Part shown: positions 1-5,264 of the stretch, in pieces | Numbering within the stretch: position 1 is the first letter of the stretch | How the letters are laid out: each line of letters starts with the position of its first letter | Assembly: GCA_036645575.1 (NCBI GenBank) | Contig: JAVXNW010000078.1 | Location: 1 to 11,995 of the forward strand | Origin: JAVXNW01 sp036645575 | Lineage (GTDB): Bacteria; Bacillota; Clostridia; Christensenellales; Aristaeellaceae | DNA: 11,995 nt | Reading direction: 5' to 3' | Made by a program: the position numbers and the translations under genes | The notes under the pieces: model-generated | What the model saw: only the letters and a program-made list of their open reading frames with translations | The model's database searches: none | What the model was told of the DNA's origin: nothing

Positions 1-287
1 ACGGCAGCGGCTCGACATACGGCGGTCGATCCTCATAGGGCGGCGGCGCATCCTCATACGGCTCATCGCCATACGGCAGCGGCTCGACATACGGCGGTCG
101 ATCCTCATAGGGCGGCGGCGCGTCCTCATAGGGCTCATCGCCATACGGCAGCGGCTCGACATACGGCGGTCGATCCTCATAGGGCGGCGGCGCGTCCTCA
201 TACGGCTCATCGCCATACGGCTGCTCATCGACATACGGCGGCCGATCCTCATCCGGCGGCCGATCCTCATCCGGCGGCGCATCGACC
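1..287. repeat. 72-bp in-frame tandem repeat with an 18-bp degenerate edge
   Basis: Three near-identical 72-bp units occupy 1-72, 73-144 and 145-216 and differ at only a couple of positions (for example gcatcc versus gcgtcc, and tacggc versus tagggc). A diverged partial unit follows from 217. Then two 18-bp copies of cggcggccgatcctcatc lie at 236-253 and 254-271. Both periods are multiples of three and keep the minus-strand frame, so the array lengthens the protein by whole units. The near identity points to recent expansion. The array continues past base 1, so the copy number is unknown and could be miscounted in a short-read assembly. Confidence 0.95.
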
Positions 288-775
288 ACCGGCTCCTCCT
301 CGACCGCCTCCTCGCAGCAGCATTCGACCGGCGCGGGTTGCGCGGGTTGCGCGGAAATGGTGGGGGATTTTTGGTAGGGGGTCGTGGCGGCGTCGGTCAC
401 ATCGACCCAATTGACCTCCTTTGAGCCGTTGACCATGCCGGTCATGACCAGTTCGGGGCGGCCAGCGCCGGTCTTGACCAGCGCGAGCAGCGTGTAGTCG
501 TTGAGATCCAGCCCGCTGAGCGCGCGCGGATCGAACGAGGCGATCATGCCGGACTGGCCGCGCGCGTCGGCCGACAGCGTGCCCAAGGGGTAGATCACCC
601 AGCCGTTTTTCGTGTCGGCCATCAAAAGCGCGTGCAGCATGCCGCTTCCCGCGCCCTGAACCGTAAAGCGCATACTGCCCACCAGCGTGCGGCGCTCCAA
701 GCGCACGTGCCCGCTCATGCCCTTGGTCAGGGGCCTGAGCACGATCAGTGCCCGTCGGTAATCGTTTCGAAGCAT
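1..775 (-). CDS. Pro/Tyr-rich acidic tandem-repeat protein, 3' end beyond the window
   Basis: I do not recognise this gene by name. It starts at ATG 775 and stays open to base 1, giving 258 codons with no stop. Another in-frame ATG at 781 directly abuts the GGGAGGG ribosome binding site (788-782); the ATG at 775 has normal spacing and is preferred. Residues 5-130 look like a compact, mostly beta domain with alternating hydrophobic residues and Gly turns (GHVRLERR, WVIYPLGTL, ASFDPRALSGLDLNDY). A linker with QPAQPAP and a CCC triplet (152-154) in an acidic run leads into a low-complexity tail from about residue 165: 24-residue repeats of PYGDE, PYEDAP, PPYEDRP and PYVEPL. No signal peptide or membrane segment is visible. 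It follows a small membrane protein gene by 39-45 bases, probably in one operon. A surface, coat or scaffold role is only inference from the composition. Confidence 0.85.
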   Translation of the reverse strand, partial: MLRNDYRRALIVLRPLTKGMSGHVRLERRTLVGSMRFTVQGAGSGMLHALLMADTKNGWVIYPLGTLSADARGQSGMIASFDPRALSGLDLNDYTLLALVKTGAGRPELVMTGMVNGSKEVNWVDVTDAATTPYQKSPTISAQPAQPAPVECCCEEAVEEEPVVDAPPDEDRPPDEDRPPYVDEQPYGDEPYEDAPPPYEDRPPYVEPLPYGDEPYEDAPPPYEDRPPYVEPLPYGDEPYEDAPPPYEDRPPYVEPLP

Positions 776-781
776 AAACAT

Positions 782-812
782 CCCTCCCGTCGGTTAAACC
801 TATGCGGGAGGG
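782..812 (-). promoter_or_regulatory. Hairpin masking the ribosome binding site of the repeat-protein gene
   Basis: On the minus strand, ccctcccg (812-805) is perfectly complementary to cgggaggg (789-782), leaving a 15-nt loop. The 3' arm is the ribosome binding site of the gene starting at 775. The 5' arm starts 9 bases past the stop codon (823-821) of the upstream small gene, so a terminating ribosome would reach into it and open the stem. This layout fits translational coupling. The structure is seen in the sequence; the function is inferred. Any pyrimidine-rich stretch facing a G-rich ribosome binding site can look like this. Confidence 0.5.
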
Positions 813-820
813 GCGTGCGC

Positions 821-1027
821 TTAGAAGATCGATTTGAACATGAGCCCCGCGCCGAACAGCGTCACCGGGACGCCGACGACCAGCCCCACCACGCTCAGGC
901 ACAGAAGTACCCCAAGCCCCACGAGCACGACGCCCAATACGAGCGACAGCAGCCGCCCCAGCGCCCCCAATATGAGCGACAACAGCCCGCCCACCAGCCG
1001 GAACGGGAACAACAGAAAATCCATCAT
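821..1027 (-). CDS. Small hydrophobic membrane protein, 68 aa
   Basis: This is a 68-residue, almost wholly hydrophobic protein. It starts at ATG 1027, 8 bases after an AGGAGG (1041-1036); a second in-frame ATG follows at once, but the first has the better spacing. Residues 10-35 and 39-64 could form two membrane helices joined by a short turn. There is an internal LLSLILG/LLSLVLG repeat (residues 15-21 and 26-32), regularly spaced glycines, a single Cys in the middle and few charges (one Asp, three basic residues). No catalytic motif is seen, so it may be a structural or helix-packing protein. It has its own promoter (1123-1095) and precedes the repeat-protein gene, apparently as one transcript. 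The function is unknown to me. Hydrophobic composition plus a textbook ribosome binding site make it a real gene rather than a chance frame. Confidence 0.8.
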   Translation of the reverse strand: MMDFLLFPFRLVGGLLSLILGALGRLLSLVLGVVLVGLGVLLCLSVVGLVVGVPVTLFGAGLMFKSIF

Positions 1028-1094
1028 GCGTATTTCCTCCTAAATTCGGTACGTGCTGAATAAAGCCCGCGCGGCGCATCCCTGTATAGGCAGC

Positions 1095-1123
1095 AGTATA
1101 TATTTAGCGCGCGCCAAAATCAA
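1095..1123 (-). promoter_or_regulatory. Sigma-A-type promoter for the small membrane protein gene
   Basis: TTGATT (1123-1118), a 17-base spacer and TATACT (1100-1095) lie on the minus strand. Transcription would start near 1088, giving a leader of about 60 bases before ATG 1027. The -35 box directly follows the terminator hairpin of the upstream ABC operon, so terminator and promoter are packed together. Confidence 0.75.
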
Positions 1124-1127
1124 CGCA

Positions 1128-1155
1128 AGGCGGATGAGAATTTTCTCATCCGCCT
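1128..1155 (-). terminator. Terminator hairpin of the lysine ABC operon
   Basis: aggcggatgagaa (1128-1140) and ttctcatccgcct (1143-1155) form a near-perfect inverted repeat of up to 13 bp, 22 bases past the ATPase stop codon. On the minus strand the stem is followed by a poor, interrupted T stretch (TGCGTTGATTTT). Termination may therefore be incomplete, with some readthrough into the downstream small genes. Confidence 0.65.
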
Positions 1156-1176
1156 CTAATGATCGCGCTTTCCGGA

Positions 1177-1911
1177 TTACAGCACGCGCTTGAGGAACTC
1201 GCGGGTGCGCGGCTCCTTGGGGGCAGTGAAGATGGCCTCGGGCGCGCCCGATTCCACGATCACGCCGCCGTCCATGAACACGACGCGGTCGGCGACCTCG
1301 CGCGCAAACGCCATCTCGTGCGTGACGACCAGCATCGTGAGCCCGCTCTTGGCCAGCGCCTTCATGACGCCCAGCACGTCGCCGACCATCTCGGGATCAA
1401 GCGCGGATGTGGGCTCGTCAAACAGCAGCACCTCCGGGTCCATCGCCAGCGAGCGCGCAATGGCGACGCGCTGCTTCTGCCCGCCGGAGAGCTGGCGGGG
1501 CTTGGCGTCAATGTAGGCCTCCATGCCCACGTCGGCAAGGTACTTGCGCGCGTTTTGCTCGCTCTCGGCGCGCGTCTTTTTCATGACCTTTCGCTGCCCC
1601 GCAACGCAGTTTTCAAGCACCGTCATGTTGTTAAACAGGTTAAACGACTGAAACACCATGCCCACCTTGGCGTGGTAGCGCGCAAGCGCAAAGCCCGGCG
1701 CTTGGATGTCCTGACCGTCAAACAGGATCTGCCCGCCCGACGGCGTCTCTAGCAGGTTGATGCAGCGCAAAAGCGTGGACTTGCCCGAGCCGGACGAGCC
1801 GATGATGCACACGACGTCGCCCTTGCACACGCCAAAGTCGATGTCGCGCAGCACTTCGTGGTCGCCAAAGCGCTTGCTCAGGTGCCTGACTTCAAGAACT
1901 TGCTCACTCAT
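1177..1911 (-). CDS. Amino acid (probably lysine) ABC transporter, ATP-binding protein
   Basis: This is the ATPase of a polar amino acid importer of the GlnQ/HisP type, 244 residues, the normal family length. The visible motifs are Walker A GSSGSGKST (38-46), the Q-loop Gln in VFQSFNLF (88), the signature LSGGQ (141-145), Walker B VLLFDEP (161-167), the D-loop SALD and the switch His in VVTHEM (198). It acts at the inner face of the membrane and powers the permease encoded just upstream. Its ATG overlaps the permease stop as ATGA (1911-1908), so the two are translationally coupled. The ribosome binding site is only a G run inside the permease end, consistent with coupling. The lysine assignment comes from the riboswitch heading the operon, not from this protein. 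It is the last gene of the operon and is followed by a hairpin. Confidence 0.96.
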   Translation of the reverse strand: MSEQVLEVRHLSKRFGDHEVLRDIDFGVCKGDVVCIIGSSGSGKSTLLRCINLLETPSGGQILFDGQDIQAPGFALARYHAKVGMVFQSFNLFNNMTVLENCVAGQRKVMKKTRAESEQNARKYLADVGMEAYIDAKPRQLSGGQKQRVAIARSLAMDPEVLLFDEPTSALDPEMVGDVLGVMKALAKSGLTMLVVTHEMAFAREVADRVVFMDGGVIVESGAPEAIFTAPKEPRTREFLKRVL

Positions 1912-2687
1912 TTTAGCGCCCCCCCGTCGACCTTGATCTCCGATCGGGAATCCGACTGCGAGCCGTAGATGCGGTAGTTGTCCGGGCCGTCCATCTTCTT
2001 TTCGAGCAGCCGCAACAGCCGCGACACGGTGAACGTCAAGGTGAGGTAGATGATCGCGGTGATGAAGAACGTCTCAAAGTACTTAAAATAGGTGCCCGCC
2101 GCCGACTTTGACTGGAAGAACAACTCGCTGACCGAGATCACGTTGAGCACCGAGGAGTCCTTGATGTTGACGATGAACTCGTTGCCGATTGAGGGCATGA
2201 TGTTGCGGATCGCCTGGGGCAGCACCACGCCGACCATCGTCTGCCAGTGCGTCATGCCGATCGAGTGCGCCGCCTCGCTCTGGCCTTTGTCCACCGAGAT
2301 GATGCCGCCCCGGATGATCTCCGCCATGTACGCGCCGGTGTTGATTGAGATGACCAGTATGCCCGCAGGCAGCGCCATCATGTTGATGCCCATGTACTGC
2401 TGCGCGCCGTAGTAGATCACCATCGCCTGCACGATCATGGGCGTGCCGCGAAAGACCTCGATGTACACGCTAAGCAGTCCCTTGAGCAGCTTCACCAGCG
2501 CGCGCTTGATGGGGGAGGCGCTCTCGCGCAGCGCAATCGTGCGCGCAATCGCGACCAGCAGCCCGATCGCAAAGCCCAGAACCGTCCCTGTCAGCGCGAC
2601 AACCAGCGTGGTCGCGGTGCCCTGCAAGAACAATGGCCAGTACTTCTCAAGCAAGAAGCCGACGCTGCCAAAGAACGTGGTTGGCAA
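1908..2687 (-). CDS. Amino acid (probably lysine) ABC transporter, permease
   Basis: This is the membrane subunit of the HisM/GlnP class, 259 residues with about five membrane helices. Typical motifs are RGTPMIVQ (80-87) and the EAA cytoplasmic loop starting EAAHSIGMTHW (138-148) and ending in VLPQAIR (155-161), which docks on the ATPase. The start is a TTG (2687-2685). A GAGGTG ribosome binding site sits 7 bases upstream, an in-frame TGA lies just before it, and the next ATG falls deep inside the protein. The charged C-terminal extension after about residue 235 is longer than usual. It follows the binding-protein gene by 92 bases that hold a stable hairpin and overlaps the ATPase gene by four bases. 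With a single permease gene, a homodimer is expected. Confidence 0.95.
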   Translation of the reverse strand: MPTTFFGSVGFLLEKYWPLFLQGTATTLVVALTGTVLGFAIGLLVAIARTIALRESASPIKRALVKLLKGLLSVYIEVFRGTPMIVQAMVIYYGAQQYMGINMMALPAGILVISINTGAYMAEIIRGGIISVDKGQSEAAHSIGMTHWQTMVGVVLPQAIRNIMPSIGNEFIVNIKDSSVLNVISVSELFFQSKSAAGTYFKYFETFFITAIIYLTLTFTVSRLLRLLEKKMDGPDNYRIYGSQSDSRSEIKVDGGALK

Positions 2688-2737
2688 GTTCCTTCACCTC
2701 TCGATTCTGAAATGATGCCGCGCGCGGTAGATGCGCG

Positions 2738-2763
2738 AAAAGGGGGCGCGCGGCCCCCCTTTT
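2738..2763 (-). promoter_or_regulatory. Intra-operon hairpin between binding-protein and permease genes
   Basis: aaaaggggg (2738-2746) and ccccctttt (2755-2763) form a 9-bp stem with a GC-rich loop. On the minus strand the stem ends in TTTT and the T stretch does not continue. A partial terminator or an mRNA 3'-end stabiliser would give more binding protein than permease and ATPase, the usual stoichiometry for such importers. The structure is seen; the role is inferred. Confidence 0.6.
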
Positions 2764-2779
2764 GCGGGAAATTGACGAA

Positions 2780-3589
2780 CTATTGCGCGTTCAGCGGCTG
2801 ATTGGCGACGGCCTTGTCCATGAGCGCCTGGCGATCCTCCTTGGTGAGCCCCGCGAGGATCTGGTTCATGGGCTCCAGCAGCGCGCTTCCCTTGACCAGG
2901 CCTACGGAGATCGCCGCGTCCGACGGCTCGCACGCAAAGCCCTGCCCGTCGCCAAACTGGACGCAGGCGAGGTTGGGGTTGGCGCTCATCGCGGAGATCG
3001 CGCCCGGACGCTCCGATACGTAGCCGTCAATCGCGCCCGCGGTCAGCGCCACGATCATCGCGGGGAAGGTCTCCATCGCGGTCACCTTGGTGACGCCGGG
3101 GATCTGGTCGATGACGGTGTAGTGGAAGGTGTTGAGCTGGCCGGTGATCTTGGCGCCCGACAGGTCGGAAAGCTTGGTGGCGGAGGCATAGGGGCCGTCC
3201 TTAGAGACGACCAGCACCAGCTCGCTCTCGTAGTAGGGATCGCTAAAGTCGATGGCCGTCTTGCGCTCGGCGGTCGGGCTCATGCCCGCGATGATCGCGT
3301 CGATCTTGCCGGAGGTGAGCGACATCACGAGGCCGTCCCACTCGGTCTTGACGATTTCAAGCTCCATGCCCAGCCCCTGCGCGAGCAGCTTGGCGATTTC
3401 AACGTCGTATCCGTCCGCGTAGCCGCCGGCGGAGATGGCCACCGCGCTGTCGCTCGGGTCGGCCTGCGTCCAGTTGTAGGGCGCGTAGTTGCATTCCATG
3501 CCCACGCGCAGCACATTCTCGGAAAGCGCGCCCGCGCCCAGGGACAGGGTCAGCAAAACGGTCAGGACAAGCGCCAATAACTTCTTCAT
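2780..3589 (-). CDS. Extracellular amino acid (probably lysine) binding protein, SBP family 3
   Basis: This is a 269-residue periplasmic-binding-protein-like receptor that hands an amino acid to the permease. The start is ATG 3589, 7 bases after AGGAGGG. The signal peptide has a KK start, a hydrophobic core (residues 4-18) and AGALS near residues 19-23. Family 3 features are GMECNYAPYNW (30-40), YDVEIAKLL, AGMSPTAERK (101-110, whose Arg normally grips the substrate carboxylate) and IDFSDPYY (113-120). Lysine is assigned from the lysine riboswitch in its leader; basic amino acids in general remain possible. It is odd that there is no lipobox Cys at the end of the signal peptide (the first Cys is residue 33, inside the mature domain), although receptors of Gram-positive bacteria are normally lipoproteins. 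It is the first gene of its operon. Confidence 0.95.
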   Translation of the reverse strand: MKKLLALVLTVLLTLSLGAGALSENVLRVGMECNYAPYNWTQADPSDSAVAISAGGYADGYDVEIAKLLAQGLGMELEIVKTEWDGLVMSLTSGKIDAIIAGMSPTAERKTAIDFSDPYYESELVLVVSKDGPYASATKLSDLSGAKITGQLNTFHYTVIDQIPGVTKVTAMETFPAMIVALTAGAIDGYVSERPGAISAMSANPNLACVQFGDGQGFACEPSDAAISVGLVKGSALLEPMNQILAGLTKEDRQALMDKAVANQPLNAQ

Positions 3590-3615
3590 GGGAAAACCCT
3601 CCTAAAAATAAAATC

Positions 3616-3649
3616 AAAAAAGCGGCCGAAGCGATTAGCTCCAGCCGCC
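3616..3649 (-). terminator. Riboswitch-controlled intrinsic terminator
   Basis: On the minus strand, GCGGC (3648-3644) pairs with GCCGC (3626-3622). The stem continues inward through two G-U pairs to an 11-bp helix with loop TAATC (3637-3633). Six Ts follow (3621-3616), then more T-rich sequence. It sits between the lysine aptamer and the first gene. GGAGCG at the 3' edge of the aptamer (3693-3688) could pair with CGCTTC (3633-3628) in the terminator, a possible antiterminator that would be available when lysine is low. Confidence 0.85.
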
Positions 3650-3681
3650 ATATTGACAAACGCACCATGGACAGTTGAACC

Positions 3682-3850
3682 GAATAGCGCTCCACAACAC
3701 AAAGATTGTGACAGGCAGCGGGATCTTATCCCCATGCCCAGCTGACGCGCCTCAAGCGCTGCGTCAACTTCGGCGAAAGTCCCTTTCCCATGCGATCAGC
3801 GCCGCTTGAACGGCTCCCGCACAGTACTTATAAATTTCGCGCCTCTATCC
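3682..3850 (-). promoter_or_regulatory. Lysine riboswitch (L-box) aptamer
   Basis: On the minus strand this leader carries the lysine aptamer core in order: GATAGAGGCGCG (3849-3838), AAGTA (3829-3825), GGGAAAGGG (3789-3781), CGCCGAAG (3775-3768), the TGTCA...TTGTGG arm and closing CTATT (3687-3683), which pairs with GATAG as P1. L2 is TTCAAG (3810-3805), closed by GCCG/CGGC. L3 is CTTGAG (3756-3751). The two loops are complementary, which is the L2-L3 kissing contact of this class. P3 (GACGC/GCGTC) and the CACAA/TTGTG helix are also visible. Length (about 169 nt) is normal. A terminator follows, so lysine binding should stop transcription of the ABC importer. I recognised it by eye; a covariance-model scan was not run. 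Confidence 0.92.
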
Positions 3851-3891
3851 CCTATGAAATTGTCGATGCCCTATAAATTATGATTGAATCG

Positions 3892-3920
3892 AGTATACAC
3901 CCGAAAATCAAAAATAGCAA
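3892..3920 (-). promoter_or_regulatory. Promoter of the lysine riboswitch/ABC operon
   Basis: TTGCTA (3920-3915), a 17-base spacer and TATACT (3897-3892) lie on the minus strand. The predicted start near 3885 is about 35 bases before the aptamer. It is divergent from the methyltransferase promoter at 3983-4012. Confidence 0.65.
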
Positions 3921-3969
3921 GGAAAAATGGTGTTAAGTTGTGCCTTTGGGGGGCGCATGTGGAAAAGTT

Positions 3970-3983
3970 AGCACGAACGTGCT
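3970..3983. promoter_or_regulatory. Dyad AGCACG-AA-CGTGCT, candidate operator
   Basis: A 6-bp inverted repeat with a 2-base centre sits between two divergent promoters and touches the -35 box of the plus-strand one. The position suits a repressor or activator site. I do not recognise the motif, and a short dyad may arise by chance. Confidence 0.3.
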
Positions 3984-4012
3984 CGACAAACAACCCGTGA
4001 AAACTGTATAAT
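3983..4012 (+). promoter_or_regulatory. Promoter of the methyltransferase gene cluster
   Basis: TCGACA (3983-3988), an 18-base spacer and a perfect TATAAT (4007-4012). The start would be near 4019, giving a leader of about 60 bases before ATG 4079. No stronger promoter is seen before the two downstream genes, so it may serve all three. Confidence 0.7.
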
Positions 4013-4078
4013 CAAGCGCTAAGGAATGCCCGATTATTCGGTGGGCGGTTTCTTCGGGGAATGATCGGAGGGCAAAAT

Positions 4079-5245
4079 ATGGAGTTTTTGGCCAGTGCCG
4101 CATTTGGGCTGGAGGGTTTGGTCAAGCGCGATCTGGAGCGCTTGGGCGCGGAAGGCATTCACCCGCGCGCCAGTGGCGGCGTCTCCTTTGAGGGGGACCT
4201 TGCGCTGGGGTTCAGAGCCAACCTGTGGCTGCGAACGGCCGATCGCGTGCTGCTGGTGATGGGCAGGTTTGAGGCGCGATCGTTTGAGGAGCTGTTTGAA
4301 GGGGTGAAGAAGCTTCCCTGGTCGGATATTCTGCCCAAAGACGCGTGCCTGCCGGTCAAGGCCCAGTGCGCCCGGTCGCAGCTGATGAGCCCGTCGGACT
4401 GCCAGTCCATTGTGAAAAAGGCGGTCGTCGAGCGCATCAAGGCGGACAATCACATCGATTGGCTGCCCGAGACCGGCGCGACGCACGAGATCGACGTGGC
4501 GATTCACGAGGACGTGGTCACGGTTTCGCTCAACACCTCCGGCCCCGCGCTCAACCGGCGCGGCTACCGCACGTGGAACGGCGAGGCGCCGCTGCGCGAG
4601 ACGCTCGCGGCCGCGCTCGTGTTTTGCTCGCCTTGGCGCACGAAGATGCGCCTGGTCGATCCCTGCTGTGGAACCGGCACGCTGCTCATCGAGGCGGCCT
4701 ACGTCGCGCTCGATCGCGCGCCCGGGCTCACGCGGGAGTTTGATATGGAGAAGTGGCCCGCCGCGCCCAAGGAGGCCATGCTGCTTGCGCGCAGCGAGGC
4801 ACGCAAGCGCTACGCGCTGGGCAAGGAGCGCCCGATCGACATTGTGGGGTCAGACAACGACCCATCCGCGCTGGAGCTGGCGAAAAAGCATGTGGCACAG
4901 GCGGGACTCGAGGGCATGATCACCCTCAGCCTGCGCGACGTGGCCGACCTTACGCTGACGGGCGAAGCGGGCGTCATCCTGACCAATCCGCCCTACGGCG
5001 ACCGAATGGGCGACCGCAAGGTGGCGCAGGCGGTTGCGCGCAAGCTGGGCGCGCTGTACAACCGGTCGTGGGGCTGGGCGCTTTGCGCGATCACCACGTC
5101 GGATAAGTCCTTTGAAATTGCGTTCGGGAGCCGTGCCGACAAGCGGCGTCGGCTGTACAACGGGCGGATCGAATGCGAATTTTTGACCTTCAGCGCGCCG
5201 GGCGACAAAAAGTCCGCCGCGCGGCCCACCGCCAAGAGGCTTTGA
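4079..5245 (+). CDS. THUMP-domain class I SAM-dependent RNA methyltransferase (RlmL N-domain/YpsC family)
   Basis: This family methylates guanine N2 in 23S rRNA or other RNA using S-adenosylmethionine. The protein is 388 residues, normal for the stand-alone Firmicutes form. An N-terminal RNA-binding part with a THUMP domain (about 1-155) leads through LNRRGYR and APLRETLAAAL (170-180) to the Rossmann catalytic domain. The AdoMet-binding motif is DPCCGTGTLLIEAA (194-207), GSDNDPSAL is 257-265, and the catalytic NPPYG is 303-307. I place the start at ATG 4079: GGAGGG (4067-4072) lies 6 bases ahead of it. The in-frame ATG at 4061 lies upstream of that ribosome binding site and lacks a good one of its own. 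The C-terminal tail is lysine- and arginine-rich. The next gene follows after 19 bases, so they are probably cotranscribed. The exact rRNA target cannot be told from sequence. Confidence 0.93.
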   Translation: MEFLASAAFGLEGLVKRDLERLGAEGIHPRASGGVSFEGDLALGFRANLWLRTADRVLLVMGRFEARSFEELFEGVKKLPWSDILPKDACLPVKAQCARSQLMSPSDCQSIVKKAVVERIKADNHIDWLPETGATHEIDVAIHEDVVTVSLNTSGPALNRRGYRTWNGEAPLRETLAAALVFCSPWRTKMRLVDPCCGTGTLLIEAAYVALDRAPGLTREFDMEKWPAAPKEAMLLARSEARKRYALGKERPIDIVGSDNDPSALELAKKHVAQAGLEGMITLSLRDVADLTLTGEAGVILTNPPYGDRMGDRKVAQAVARKLGALYNRSWGWALCAITTSDKSFEIAFGSRADKRRRLYNGRIECEFLTFSAPGDKKSAARPTAKRL

Positions 5246-5264
5246 GCGAAAGGAGCGATAGACC

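Noticed and set aside
1..287. Regular repeats resembling a CRISPR array
   Set aside because: There are no unique spacers; the units are directly contiguous 72-bp blocks in frame with a coding sequence.
267..1079. Long minus-strand frame of 270 codons and a plus-strand frame at 632-1063
   Set aside because: Both lie in other frames over the repeat-protein and small membrane genes, which have better ribosome binding sites. Their products are Arg/Gly/His-rich with no domain, typical of shadow frames in GC-rich DNA.
3590..3900. T-box or SAM riboswitch in the ABC leader
   Set aside because: The T-box sequence is absent, and the conserved blocks and loop pairing fit the lysine class instead.
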